From the NCBI GenBank assembly GCA_030686995.1, contig CM060685.1, positions 126,443,823 through 126,507,822 of the forward strand: DNA of 64,000 nt. The letters are read 5' to 3'. The stretch comes from Artemisia argyi (taxonomy: Eukaryota > Streptophyta > Magnoliopsida > Asterales > Asteraceae). A program made the position numbers and the translations under genes. The notes under the pieces were generated by a model that did no database searches, was not told where the DNA came from, and was given only the letters and a program-made list of their open reading frames with translations. Shown in pieces: positions 1 through 11,577 of the stretch. Positions within the stretch are counted from its first letter, which is position 1, and every line of letters begins with the position of its first letter.

Positions 1-39
1 GCTTTGACTACTTATATTTTAATCACTTTTTCATTTTTT

Positions 40-2101
40 CTCCCCCTCAAAAATAGCATATAATATGATGTTTTTGACAAACTTTTTAGATTAAAATATG
101 CCTTTTTGAGTCTTATGGTGAGATTCACCAAGAACTTTTGATTTTGAGCAAAGTATTTTATTTTGACAAGTGCTCCCCCTCAACAAGTGATTAGGTCTTA
201 TTGAGGTGAAATACTTGTCCTTTTGAGCAGAATTATGAAAATTCATAAACATTTGATTAATTCTACTCAAAAATAAGAAGCCTTCGCTCCTTATATTTAG
301 GATTGAGGCACTGATGCGTACCTCAGGGTCCTTTCTTTACAAGTTCGGGTTGTGCACTGTAATGCGTACACAAGCCATTGTTTTCATACAAAATTAGTTT
401 TCTTTAAACAAAATACTCCCCCTCAAATAATGAAGTTTATTCGAGAGATAGTCTTCTTGAGCAGAATATTGAATCGTATTTAAGAAATACTTTTTGAAAA
501 TTCATGAGATGATTCTGCTCAAGGTTTTAGAAAACACAATCAAGTATAACACTACAAAGAATGCTTGAATATCATATTAGACAACAACCTCGAGACTGAA
601 AACCTTTGTTTACCAAAATTTGAAATCCATTTGTAGGTTGTGTCAATCCGATTAAAAGATGTTGAATTCCAACGAGGATTGAAAAATCTTTGTTACATTT
701 GAAATAACACTCGTTGAATCAATGGAAATTTAAAACTCTTTTACTTTTGAAATTGTTTGAGACCTAGAGTCTATCTTTTGAGTTTTAAAATCTCAAGAAG
801 AAGATTTCCATCTAAAGTTGAACCTCTTGGGTTCTTTTTGAAAATATGTTTTTGTGATGAATGGAAAAACTTCTGGTATTTGGGATGCCTAAATCAGATT
901 CATTCTTTAATCGTAGCCAAAGCATTCCAGATTATGAAAATTTGAAAAATTTAGGACAACTTTGCTTTGGTCTTCACACTTGCTTTACCAGTGTAAAACA
1001 ATAGTGTAGAGTTTAGAAAGATTTGTTTCTCACCATTTTGAATCCATTTACCAGTTTAGCCTTTAAACACATTTTGCCCTTTGACCTCAAAATATGTTCC
1101 ATAAGAAACATTTTGATGAATGTTGAAATTTTGACTTTCAATGGGATGACATGTACTTGCACACAGAGAAAATGCATCAGACACAAACAAGTATACAGAT
1201 GAATCAAGAAACTCATTCTAAATCTACCAAAATGCTCAGAATTCTCAAATTAACTCACAAGATCACAGATTAACACATCCTATCACTCGAGATTTTCCAA
1301 TTATGATAATGGTTAGGAGTTATGATTAGAGACATTGCACGCATTTTAGCATCATAATGCATGAATATTGTACAATTAAATATCCTAGTAGCAGCAAAGA
1401 CATCGAAATCTTAAACCCTAAATCACTTGATTTCAAACCTATGTTGTTTCTAATCGTGCAAACACACCAATCGAGCATACTTTAGTGTTCTCTAAAGCTA
1501 TATGAAATAATTAATAAGACTAAACACATAAAAAAGAAATGCCCCGATTGATAATTACATTAACCTTAGTTTCTGATTATGCCTTTTTTGACCATTGAAA
1601 ACACTTGAAACATTTAGGGAACGATTAGACAACAACCATAAAGAAATTTGAAACTCACAATTGTGGATAAAATCGAGGAGAAAAAATCGTTAGTCTGATT
1701 CGTTGAGGTTTTAATCATGTGTGCAACTTTTGAGAACATGTGTGAAAACATTGATTAGAGCCTGTTTTATTTTCCATGCAAGGTCCTTTTACCTAACTTT
1801 AAGACTTTTGTGAACTTTACTCATTAAAAGGTTAATTACTTTTCCATTTGAAGTCCAAACTAGATTAATTTGGGATCGTTGCAGAAAAAAAAAATCCTTT
1901 TCTCCCCCTCGAATTAGCATATATTTAGTGAAACCTTTTTGTACATATTAATTCGAGAGATCATAGAAGTTTTTGAAAAAAAAAATGAGATTTTAATCCG
2001 AATGATGAAGAAACATTTTATCCTTGAAGAATTATGATGAGGTGTGCAAACTTCATGATATTGTGAAAATTTTCTCCCCCTCAAAACATGTTCCATTTTG
2101 A
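40..2101 (-). promoter_or_regulatory. Five polypurine tracts, each preceded by a stem-loop
   Basis: Plus-strand CTCCCCCTC (minus GAGGGGGAG) occurs near 40, 173, 415, 1902 and 2073 in the tail between RNase H and the expected 3' LTR. Polypurine tracts prime plus-strand DNA synthesis; Sireviruses are known for multiplying them. Each is bounded by inverted arms at 47-53/71-77, 178-187/197-206, 422-430/437-445, 1908-1916/1949-1957 and 2081-2090/2094-2101. The rest of 1-2269 is AT-rich with no credible ORF. Confidence 0.75.
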
Positions 2102-2269
2102 CAGAGAAAAACAAAATTTGTTTAAATGAAGGAACATACTTTTGAAGATTTGAAGTTTGTAAACAAAGAAAGAAGATTCTTTTTGTAGAAAAAGTATTTA
2201 CAGAAAGACTTTGATGTTTGACTCTTCTTAGGTTTTAAGAAAATTTTGCAAATCATCTGGAGTCAAACA

Positions 2270-2760
2270 TCACATACCATTTTGGTGAACTAAATCAACA
2301 AACCTTGATGGAGGTAATGTCTTTGTAGATAAGTCCGCCAATTGGTATTCAGTACCCACAAACTCTAATTCAATTTTACCCTTCTCAACATGCTCCTTTA
2401 TGAAATGGTAGCGGAGAGCAATTAGTATGGCCTTGGAAAGATGAATGGTGTTGCACGAGATAGCAATAGCACACTTTGAGTCGCAGTACATTGAGATCTA
2501 GTCAAATACATAGCCGTAGTCTGTGAGCTAAGTTTTCATCCAAATGACTTGAGCACAGAAAGCAGACATGGCTACATACTATGCTTTTGTTGATGACAGT
2601 GATGTACAATCCTGCTTCATTGACTGTATCCCTTTGTAACTAAACAAGATTTGTTGCGAATCACTGTGCTTTCTGCGTCCAGCTTGTTTTGTAAATCCAT
2701 TTAAGTCCAATGATGTGTCGAAGGGTGATGTTGCATATTAGACGGATCCAAATTGCGAGA
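2270..2760 (-). pseudogene. Reverse transcriptase N-terminus fused to RNase H C-terminus
   Basis: Reading leftward, 2760-2625 encodes the start of a copia RT (GLKWIYK, then VIRNKSCLVTKGYSQ after a one-base shift). At about 2614-2625 it jumps to the RNase H end: DCTSLSSTKA, YVAMSAFCAQVIWMK, MYCDSKCAIAIS with the catalytic Asp, RYHFIKEHVEKG, and TEYQLADLSTK, ending at 2270. Three in-frame stops replace Glu, Gln and Lys codons. All RT catalytic motifs are missing. This is a large internal deletion joining two pol domains, typical of old copia copies. Confidence 0.85.
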
Positions 2761-2792
2761 AGACGACTTTATTATATCAGGAATGGTTGGAG

Positions 2793-3242
2793 TCAGTGCA
2801 AATGGATTGAAGAAAGTATTTCCGTCATAATCTGCAGGTTGTGGTACTGATTGTAGTCATGGATTATCAGCTGATTGTCTGGAGTTGGAAGCGGTTTGTC
2901 CTGCTGTTGTTGGAGATTCACTTGGAGGACCGTCTTTCTCAACAGTGGTTGTTGAATATTCTTAGGGTGTGCAGCGGAGATTGGTGAGACCTCTTGAGGA
3001 CGGTTTTCACTTGAATCATCAAACAGTTGAGCAAACAGGGTTTTCAATTCCTTGCGAGAGAGTGACAATGTTTCAGCCAAAGAGTCCGGAAAGTTAAGAC
3101 GGTTTGTTTCGGGTCCTAAGCTGTTTTGCTCAGAAGCCATTGTTGATGTGCTTTTAAACGGTTGGTTGCGGGTCCTAAGCTGTTGTGCTTAGAAACCATA
3201 ACATTAAGCTCGGGTCCGAAACTGATTTGTTCCGAAGCCATT
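2793..3242 (-). pseudogene. Pol linker remnant between gag and RT, start tandemly triplicated
   Basis: The frame from 3140 begins MASEQNSLGPETNRL and runs 115 codons. Related Asteraceae copia polyproteins, from memory, have a similar MASEQ...GPE segment between integrase and RT. Two further degenerate copies of the same ATG-led segment lie just upstream (about 3209-3242 and 3164-3200), making a short tandem repeat. No enzymatic motif. Its position between gag and the RT remnant supports a pol linker left after loss of protease and integrase. Confidence 0.5.
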
Positions 3243-3339
3243 CCTGTTGAATCTGCAAAGAAAGAAAGAAGAGACAAAACAGAGAACATGGATCCCTAAG
3301 GGTAACAGGGTTCCAGGTGTTAGAAGCATAAAGATGTAG

Positions 3340-6232
3340 TGTCAACTATCTTCTTGACACTCGAACACACAATTCCGATGGTTTTCATATTTGTCTCAGC
3401 GGTTGATGCTGTGGAAATCACATTAGTTTTGGTGCAAGTGTCTAAACTCTTTCCTGTAGGAATCTACCTAAGACCAATCGATTTGAGAATTCTACCCGTG
3501 GGTACCCACCTAATGTTAGATCTCGGAGATGTTTTCCTTTTAGATGCAGTGGGAGCATCACTTGGTTAAGAAAACCTACGTCCTATATTGATCCACTTCT
3601 TAGGTTTCTGACTTATGACTTTTGGTTCAACGGGTTTATCTGTCTTAGTCGATTGAGCCTTTTCTAGTGAATTTCCTTTTTGAAGATATTTTAAAGCCCA
3701 GACAACATGATTATTTACGCAACTACTCTTAGAAGCTAGCCAATTCCTATTAGTTTGTTGTTTACACTTAGGTTTTGGTGTGCTATTACAAGCAGTGTTT
3801 TGTACTACAGTGGAAGGCATCACATGAGGTTTTGAACCTAGAATTCCATCCTTTTGAAGTAGTGCCTTTTTCCTAGCCTTTTCTAGATCATAGCTCTTGT
3901 ACATGTCATATCTTCCATAAGAATCTTTACTTTTAATTCTCGTATTAGACACTGTTTTCGAACTAATCCTAGATGAGCCAGGTATAATCACGTGTTGAGA
4001 TTTAGCAGACACAGATGCATTTTCCTTAGGCCAAGAATGTGGAGTGACTGGTTTTGTCAAATTGTTATTCTCAACAACTTGGGAGGCAAACCGAGGTTTT
4101 GAAAATTTAGGTCGTTCAGATTTAAATGCAGTCGGTTGTTTAACCACTGATTGTTTTCTGATTGTTTGAGAAGGTGGTTTCCCCAAGATTGATGGTTTTG
4201 CAAACTTAGTATCCACACTCTGGCCAGTCAGTCTTCTTAATTTATTTTGTAATGCAGCATGTGCAAACACCTTTGCTTGAATTTGACCTTTTAAAAGCTC
4301 ATTTTCTTTAACTAATGTATCCACACGTTTTCTTTGTTCATTCAAAAGTTGACCATTGTTGCTCGAATTTAGAGATCCGTTTTGCATTTGAAGTTCAAGT
4401 GAGATGCAATGTGCCTCTAGTTTTGAAAAATCTTTATGACATTGGGCAATGGTCTTTTTGAGAAGAATGTTTTCTGACTCAAGAGTTTGGTGTGATGTTT
4501 CAGTTATTGGATTATCAGGTAAGGACTCAGACTCAGAATGTTTGTCTTGACATTGAACAACATTCTGGTCAACCTCTCCTTCATTTCTGAATTCAGGTTG
4601 CTCAGATTGTTGTTTCTCATTTGCAGGCATTATATGATCAATAGTAGATTGTACCTCAACCATTTGCTCTTTGTCAAATTTGGGCTCTGAGTCATAGAAG
4701 GGTCTGATCTCTGCACAACCTGCATCTGTATCATTCCTCAATCTGCTGTTGTTATTTTGTTTATCTAATACTTTGACCTTATTGCCTGTATTACCGACAT
4801 CTGCAATATTCCCAACAGTCCTTTCATCATTCCTTTTTTGTCTATCAACTCTTTCACCTTGCCCAGCAGCTTGATTCCGTGTGTTAGAAGAAGAACGAAG
4901 ACGGTTGTTTGTCTTGTTGGAGAATTTGCTGAAGGCACGAGCAATAAGTTCGTGTCCTTGATTCAGAATTTTGAAATCCTCATCGTCATCTTCATTGGAA
5001 TTATAATAGTACACTGCATCACCGTTGTCATATGGAACAAGTTGAGTTGAAGTCTGCTGCGGAGATGAATCATATTGGATCATGAGGTTTGAAGTAGCAG
5101 GTTGTGGATAACTGAAGTAATTATGTTCTTGAACATAATCATGATTTGTTATTAACATCACATCTGTTGTATTGGCTTCCAAATCTGAATATTCATCATT
5201 AGATGGAATATCTCCCATGACACTTTGCAAAATAGCATTGAGATTACCCCCTTCAACTTCCATTTGACTAAGTGTGGCATCGTATTCAACATTATCGTCA
5301 AAGAGTGGAGTTGAATCATAATCTTGAGCTTCCTCATCTGCAATATTTTCCGTATATGCCATAAATGCCATGCTTGGTTCGATAAGATCTTCTTCATCAT
5401 CAGTATCTTCCATTGTGTTAAAGCATTCATAAGTTGAAGTCATCATGCATTTGCCTTTATCAGTAGATGCTTTTCCAAGCTTCACAAGATTTTGCAGAAG
5501 TGATTGCATGTGATCATTTAGTGTTGCAGGATGGTACTGTGGAATGAAGATAGGCTCTGATGCATTTGGAGGAATGAAGAAGAGACCATTTGGAGTGTAA
5601 CTTAAGGATCCATGGTCAACAACTGGAGATGGTGGAGCAGGGAGAATGGTCTTCAGTGGATTCATGCTTAAGCAAGATTCAAGAATTTGCTTCATTCTGA
5701 TGTGATGAAGTTCTTCTGTATGATGCATAGCTTCAAGATATTTCCACATTTCATAAGCACTAGCTTGAAAGTCCATATACATGTAAATTGAGTTGGGAAG
5801 TGCCACTGTTATGAACCATACAGCCTGTTGGTCAGCATTTTACTGAGCAAGTTTAGTTGCATTCAAATCTTCATCAGTTTGTATTCTGATAATCCCTGTT
5901 GAGTCAGCAAGAAATATCATTTTGTATGGACCATCTTGAATGGATTTAAGCATGAGATCTGCAGCAGGACGATCTGTGAGCCATTGTAAAAATCTCCATT
6001 TCCAAACAGTATACGTTCCTGGTAGCAACATTGGAGGCCTTGATTCATTGCCAAAGAGCAGAACATGATCAATGAGGGAGCTGTGACTTTGTTGTTGATG
6101 ATAGTGTTGCTGATAAGAATATTGGTGAGGAAGGTAGTTGGAAGAAGGTCCTGTTGCTGATGACTGTTGCTGATGAGAATATTGGTGAGGAAGGTAGTTG
6201 GAAGAAGGTGATTGAGACGTTGTAGATGACAT
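3340..6232 (-). pseudogene. gag: Ty1/copia gag (Sirevirus type), broken
   Basis: Gag would form the virus-like particle and package RNA. The ATG at 6232 starts MSSTTSQSPSSNY. The N-terminal part has the gag-like segment LLPGTYTVWKWRFLQWL and reaches a TAA near 5837; the same frame resumes directly with NADQQAVWFITVALPNSIY, so a nonsense codon rather than a frameshift splits it. The rest is acidic and Gln/Asn-rich, has a coiled-coil-like stretch (about 4300-4500), and ends with KKWINIGRRFS, a stop, then a same-frame RWVPTGRILKSIG tail with another stop. The usual CCHC zinc knuckle and the middle of the UBN2-type domain are missing. Decayed; no function expected. Confidence 0.8.
6105..6209 (-). 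repeat. Tandem duplication inside gag N-terminus
   Basis: A unit of about 45 bp (TGTTGCTGATRAGAATATTG... as read on the plus strand) occurs twice, 16 bp apart, and encodes two copies of a Ser-Ser-Asn-Tyr-Leu-Pro-His-Gln-Tyr-Ser segment in gag. Confidence 0.85.
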
Positions 6233-6710
6233 TGCTCTCCCCCTTGATTGTTGCGATGTAATCGAAAAAATCAAGCAAAATGTCACACGCAAGGTCGAAA
6301 TAGTGAATTCAGATTTTCCCTCCAAAAATTATTTGAAAAAAAAAATTCTCTCCCAAAATTTGAAAATCACTATGAAATGCAATTATAAGGTTGCAAGAAA
6401 AATTTGACTTTCAAAAATTTTGCCGCCAAATTTCACCGAAAAAATTCGAATTTTGGCCTAAAATTTTGAATTTTGGGCCAAAATTTTCAACGTTATACCA
6501 AAATGTAAATTTTGCGTAAAAATTGAACGTTTAGTCTCCTGTAAAAAATAAATTTTACTCAAATTTTCCAGCCAAAAAACTTTTTTTTCTTTTTTTTTTT
6601 TTTTTTTTAAGAAGATAGTAGAAAGAGACTTGTGTGAAAGATGGATCTTGTAGAAGATTGAAATGCACGTTCCTTTGGTTAAGTTCAAAATCCCTGGGGT
6701 AAGTTGAAAT

Positions 6711-7320
6711 CTTACGCGTAACAATAATCTTACGCGTAAACTTTAGGTTATGCGTAAAGAGTAGTTTATGCGTAAACAAAGAGTTTATGCGTAAGTTTTC
6801 TCTTTACGCGTAAGCTTTGGCTTATGCGTAAGTTTAGACTTATGCGTAAGGTTAAACAACCAAACAAATCTTTCAAACTTATCCAAGCTTGAAAGATATC
6901 CGAAGTCGAAGTATTCCACTAACTTATCCAAGCTAGGGAAGTACTGAGTCACCGTAACACAAGGAGAAGACCTTTGATGAGACATAAGCGTAGATTCTGG
7001 CAACTTACGCGTAAGATTAACTCTTATGCGTAAGAATGAACTTCTGCGTAGAAAAGGGAACTTCTGCGTAGGATTTGACTTCAGCGTAGGACTTAGGCGT
7101 AGGAAATAGACTTACGCGTAGGATTTAGGCGTAGACTTCCAAGTTAAGCATAGAAAGAGGGTTTTGACTCTAGTTACGCGTAGGAAAAGGGTTTTGACCA
7201 AGGTTACGCGTAAGAAAAGGGTTTAGTCCTTAGTTTTATGCGTAAAACGACCAAAAAATACTGTAGACAGCTGGAGATTGTACTATTCCCGACCAACTTA
7301 CGCTTAAGATGTACTGTTCA
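6711..7320 (-). repeat. Array of palindromic TTACGCGTAA motifs in the retroelement leader
   Basis: About 22 exact or near copies of the palindrome TTACGCGTAA (variants TTATGCGTAA, TTCTGCGTAG, TTAGGCGTAG) are scattered over 600 bp between the 5' LTR and gag, at irregular spacing. Several keep the full ACGCGT core (near 6713, 6733, 6806, 7005, 7103, 7175, 7207). Small open frames here, rich in Thr-His-Lys-Leu, simply translate the repeat and are not genes. Confidence 0.85.
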
Positions 7321-7670
7321 TCAAAAAGATCAAAAATTTTGAAGAAAAAAGGCCTAGTTTTAAGGTACTAATGATCAAGTAACTTCACCAATACTTAGAA
7401 AACACTAGAAATGAAAGATTTTGCTACCAAAATCTAGTTTTCCAATATCAAAGAAGCTATAAAACCTTAAGAAACTATAAGAACATGTGATAAAAGCCTT
7501 AAAAATCAAAACTTTATGCAAAAACTAAGCTTCAAATCACTATATCAACCTTGAAACTTGTCCAAGCTTCAAGATTTGAGTGAAAGAAACAAAGAAAAAT
7601 GCAAAAGGAAGATGAAATACACCCTAAACCCCACGTAAATTCCAAGAAACACACTTCAATCTCTATTAGG

Positions 7671-7684
7671 CGAATGATACCACT
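7671..7684 (-). other. Primer binding site (initiator Met tRNA type)
   Basis: On the minus strand AGTGGTATCATTCG directly follows the LTR end. TGGTATCA is the core of the TGGTATCAGAGC site used by plant Ty1/copia elements to prime on initiator methionine tRNA; the 3' half has diverged. Confidence 0.65.
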
Positions 7685-8029
7685 TGTTAGGTCACCATTT
7701 ATGTAAACACAAGTATGATAATGAAAGAAATAAGATGAGAATGAGAGATGGTTGATTATAAGAAATGAGAGAAAAGTAATTGCAAGAGTTTCACTAAGAT
7801 ATTCAAATAACCAACAAAATAAAATGTTTACATAAGCATGATATATATAGGGGAGGAGTAGGGCAACACTCCCTACCTCCCACTTTCATCTAAATCGTGG
7901 GCTTTCTAGGCCCATGGGCTTACTTACTTAAGCCTTGTAACATAAAACATACTGAAATAAATAACTAAGCAACCTATTACAAAAGGTAATGACCGAGACT
8001 TGACTAAATACAAAAGTATGATCCCAACA
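7685..8029 (-). repeat. 5' LTR of the Sirevirus-like element
   Basis: On the minus strand it starts TGTTGGGATC (8029) and ends CTAACA (7685), the usual TG...CA form, immediately followed by the primer binding site. A TATA-like run (ATATATATAG, 7841-7850) fits the promoter. About 345 bp, short for this lineage. The boundaries come from the terminal dinucleotides and the adjoining binding site, because the partner LTR is outside the window. Confidence 0.7.
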
Positions 8030-11000
8030 AATATCATCTGTCAAATGCATAAGATATCAACGATAACTGAAGAAATATCATAAGTCAAATGAATAATGAG
8101 TATGAAGAGTCAAGTGATAATATGAATCATATAGTAACCAGAATCAAAGAGCACGTATCAACAAAGGCTTGTCTACCCGAGACACTCGAATAGACACAAA
8201 GAACATAGGAAAGCCACGAGCCGACCTACCAAAGCCACTCGAATAGGTCTCAAATCACATAATCACATATCAGTCAATTCATAGGGTGTACATAGAGGGG
8301 CGACCTCCAAGTACCAGACGTGAAAGGGGTACAAGGCACGTACAGCCAGTCACAAAATCAAATCATATCATATCATATCAAACATACCTAGGATGCATCC
8401 ATACGACCCCCACAAACAAATCATATACATAGTGGCCAAGAGATCTCATATCATATCATAATCAGATGGGGACGCCAGGGACTAATCACACGCCCATGGT
8501 ACCTCCATGAGTAGACTAAAAACTCGGGTATCAGAACAGAACATATCAGAACAAACAAAGCAAGGCTATCCATAACAAAATGCTCCCAGAGCATGACAGA
8601 ACAGAATGCTCCCAGAGCATAATATAACAGAATCTCGCAATCACATAATCATAATCAAAGTGGATAGCAAATCAAAATCAAATCAGAGGTATCATAGCAA
8701 GGCCCATATCAAATAGATCATATCAACGAATCATATCAAATGGATCATAGCAATAGCATAACTGAAGGGAATCTTAGCAGTGTGAAGGATCAAAAGAAAG
8801 TCATGAGAAGTCCCTACTGAAAAGGGATAGAATATATGTACCTTAACCGCAAGTGCAAACACATCAGAAGACATAAAGATCAGAAGTTGCTCCTTCTTCA
8901 GCGAATCTACACAAATTAATGATTGTCTTTATTATTTATAAGCTCATTTTAAATAAGATTACTCCTTTTAGGTTTCTATCCATTTTTAGAAACCTTTTAT
9001 TTTTAGTAACATGCCAAATATAGTAACTTTCCATAATTAGTAAATTTCCTGAATTAGTAACTTTTAGTATTTAGTAAGTTCCCGAAATGGTAATTTAATA
9101 CTTTAGGGTTATTATTGACAATTCAATAATATTTTATGTTTATAATGACCAATATAATAAGTTGGGGTTAAGTACGATAATTTAGTAAAGTTTAGGGTCC
9201 AAATATATATTATCGAAAACTAAATATTAACATGTCAAATAAATTATTTTAAAGTTTATTTTGATAAATTAATGTTAAGATAATAATTTTGGACCCCATC
9301 ATCATAATTTTATATAATTTGGTAACGTACCCACGATATTAATATTTATGCCGCGACGACCCAAGATTTTTATTATTTTGAAAACAAACAAGTCCATGAC
9401 ACCCGCTTGTTAAAAATATGCCGAGACAAACCCTTCTCTTGTTGTTTAAATAAGCTGCGACACACACCCTTTTGACCACTACACTCACACGCCAAATACT
9501 AACTTACGTCCATAGTTTTCACATTAAATAGCCCTTATCTCTTGTAAGAAACACATGCATGCACAAGACCTGATATTACATGGTTCCAGTAGTATATATT
9601 GCATCTTTAACATTCCATGCACACACAGTTCCAAAACTAATATGACCCACTTTATATTTTGGCCGATTAGGTGAAAATCATATTATACTCACTCTCACTT
9701 GCACAATAACGCACATGCATATACATATTTACTCTTTATCATTTCAGATTGCATGCACTCATTCTCATTAGTTCATAACAGATATCATTTACACAAGAAT
9801 CATAGGTCGAATGAAGTACAAATCGACCTAGGATTATATATAGGTTGAAAATAAGCTTTAGCACGTTTTAGGTAAGTTTTCAACGTTATATCATGTGGAG
9901 GTCTCTTATAATTTTATGTGAAGTTTCTCATTCGAAAACAAGCATGCATGTTCTATACTCTTTTAAGCTCGAAAAGGATTAGTTTCAAGATGTGTTATGA
10001 GTCGTGTATGTATAGGTCATGATCACGTACAAAACAACTCGAGAACAATTCATACTAGGTCGATATGATTAGGTTTTTTAATCGTTATTAACGTATATAT
10101 GTTTTTCTTATTTTGAATAGAACACATGGATGATTATAAAAGGTATAGTACCTTGGTCGAGTGCTGGAACGAAACTGAGAATACAAGCACCAAAATCGTA
10201 CTAAACCTAAAACCTAATCGAACACGGACCGCTGAACGTAACCCAAGAATCTGTCAACTCGTGAACCGCTAACGAAATCAAAACTGAGCCAACGCATGCA
10301 CCACAACGTGGATCGAATAAGAACCAAAGCACAATTCCAGAATGGAATAATGCTTCACGAGAAAAATACCTCAGCCTTGCTAAGTTTTTAAATCGCTCAG
10401 TTTTAATGTATTCTTTTGTTTAGGAACTGGTTGTGAATTAAGTTATGCTAGGGGATATTTACATTTATGTGGTCATGTAGAACTGATACTTCGAAAAGGA
10501 AGGGATATGGTGGAGGGTAGTGGACCGGGTATTTTGGTGACTAGGTGAATCACGTGGGTTTTGTTTTCAAGTTTTCAAATCTTAGTTATCATAAGTCTTA
10601 GTTTATATAGCAGGTGTTAGGATGAGCTTTCACAATTAAAATTTAACATAGGTTTGTTATATTTGAAATTGTGATAATATTGACATAATTTCTAATTTGA
10701 TATTATCCTTTCTACTTACTTGTGTACATATTTTACAAAGCTAATAGTCGGTTCAATATAACATTTTTAATGTGTAATGTATTACTCAAAATATAGTGTG
10801 CTGAATCTCATTTAATACTTAGGCTATAGATTAACTTCAAAATGATCCTGTAACGTGCGATATGCAAAAGAGTTAAAAGTGTGTCGAATTCTAATATACT
10901 TTAGGATATAGTTCAAGTATTTTGTGGTTTCCAATTTATAAATCTCCAATACTTAGGTTAAGTTTACAAACCTTACGAAAATTCAAATTATATGAGAATT

Positions 11001-11466
11001 TAGGAAAACGTATTTTAAGGTTTTACAGTAATTTCCTCAAACTTTTTATCCAAGGGTCAAACTTGATAACTTGTGAATTCCCAAGGACCATTTTTGACTT
11101 TTTCTTCCAAAATAAACTTCCATGGACTAAAATTGACGTTTGTGAAACTTGAGGGACCTGTTTTGCAATTTTTGAACTTCAAGGGTAAAATTTGTCATTT
11201 CTTGATTCCTGGGGGTCTGTTGTTGACTTTTCTTCAATATAATTTTCCCTGGGACCATTTCTGACATTTCTTGAAAGCTCAAGGACTGATTCTGCCAATT
11301 GTGCAAACTTTGCTCGTTTTTCATCTGTTTTCATTCCTTTTGCACCTGAAACATATTAAAACACAAACCAAAGATATTTGTAGTATTATGTGGTGTTTCT
11401 GAGTGTTTTTAACTGTTTTCGTATTTTAAATGAAACAGAAATGATGAGTTTTTAGAGACTCGACAG
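8030..11466. other. Non-coding repeat-like DNA, no gene seen
   Basis: No credible coding frame. The first part (8150-8900) has repeated CATATCATATCA runs and a small duplication containing TGCTCCCAGAGCA (8580-8620). The end (11040-11466) resembles the LTR edge at 58800-59310: both have recurring phrases such as GGACCATTTTTGAC, then TTTGCTCG/TTGTTCG and AAATGATGAGT. This suggests a related Athila-type LTR in minus orientation, cut at 11466 by the next element, but I could not fix its other end. Confidence 0.45.
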
Positions 11467-11577
11467 TGTACTGTAGTGATTTTGTTAGGCCAAAGCAGAA
11501 AGGGAAGGGTTTGAGCCTGTCTAGAGACAGGCTAGCTAAGTGAAACACCTCTTTTCATGCTTAGGTGGAATGTTTAT
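11467..11577 (+). repeat. Left LTR of the Athila-like element, first segment
   Basis: Matches 27596-27706 of the right LTR with a few substitutions. The final TTTAT (11573-11577) is the target duplicated by the nested element. Confidence 0.9.

Larger units (their letters stand above)
1..8029 (-). mobile_element. Decayed Sirevirus-like Ty1/copia retrotransposon, 3' end beyond the window
   Basis: Minus-strand element read right to left: 5' LTR (7685-8029), primer binding site, leader with a palindrome array, gag remnant (6232-3340), pol linker (3242-2793), fused RT/RNase H remnant (2760-2270), then a long tail with five GAGGGGGAG polypurine tracts. Multiplied polypurine tracts before the 3' LTR are a known Sirevirus trait, and the proteins resemble Sirevirus gag and RNase H. 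Protease, integrase and most of RT are gone and the remaining frames carry stops, so it cannot move by itself. The 3' LTR is not seen and should lie left of base 1. Confidence 0.85.

Noticed and set aside
757..1216. Small ORFs in the left tail
   Set aside because: AT-rich, no motif, and they lie in the untranslated tail between RNase H and the expected 3' LTR.
3283..3312. Resemblance to a homing endonuclease (I-SceI-like) site, CCCTAAGGGTAACAGGG
   Set aside because: Differs from the recognition site at several positions, and no homing endonuclease gene is present.
3339..3569. Plus-strand 76-codon hydrophobic ORF
   Set aside because: Antisense to the gag tail (WVPTGR repeat region on the minus strand); composition is a mirror effect.
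6711..7320. CRISPR-like impression of regularly repeated motifs
   Set aside because: Repeat core is only 10 bp, spacing is irregular, there are no unique equal-length spacers and the DNA is plant retroelement.
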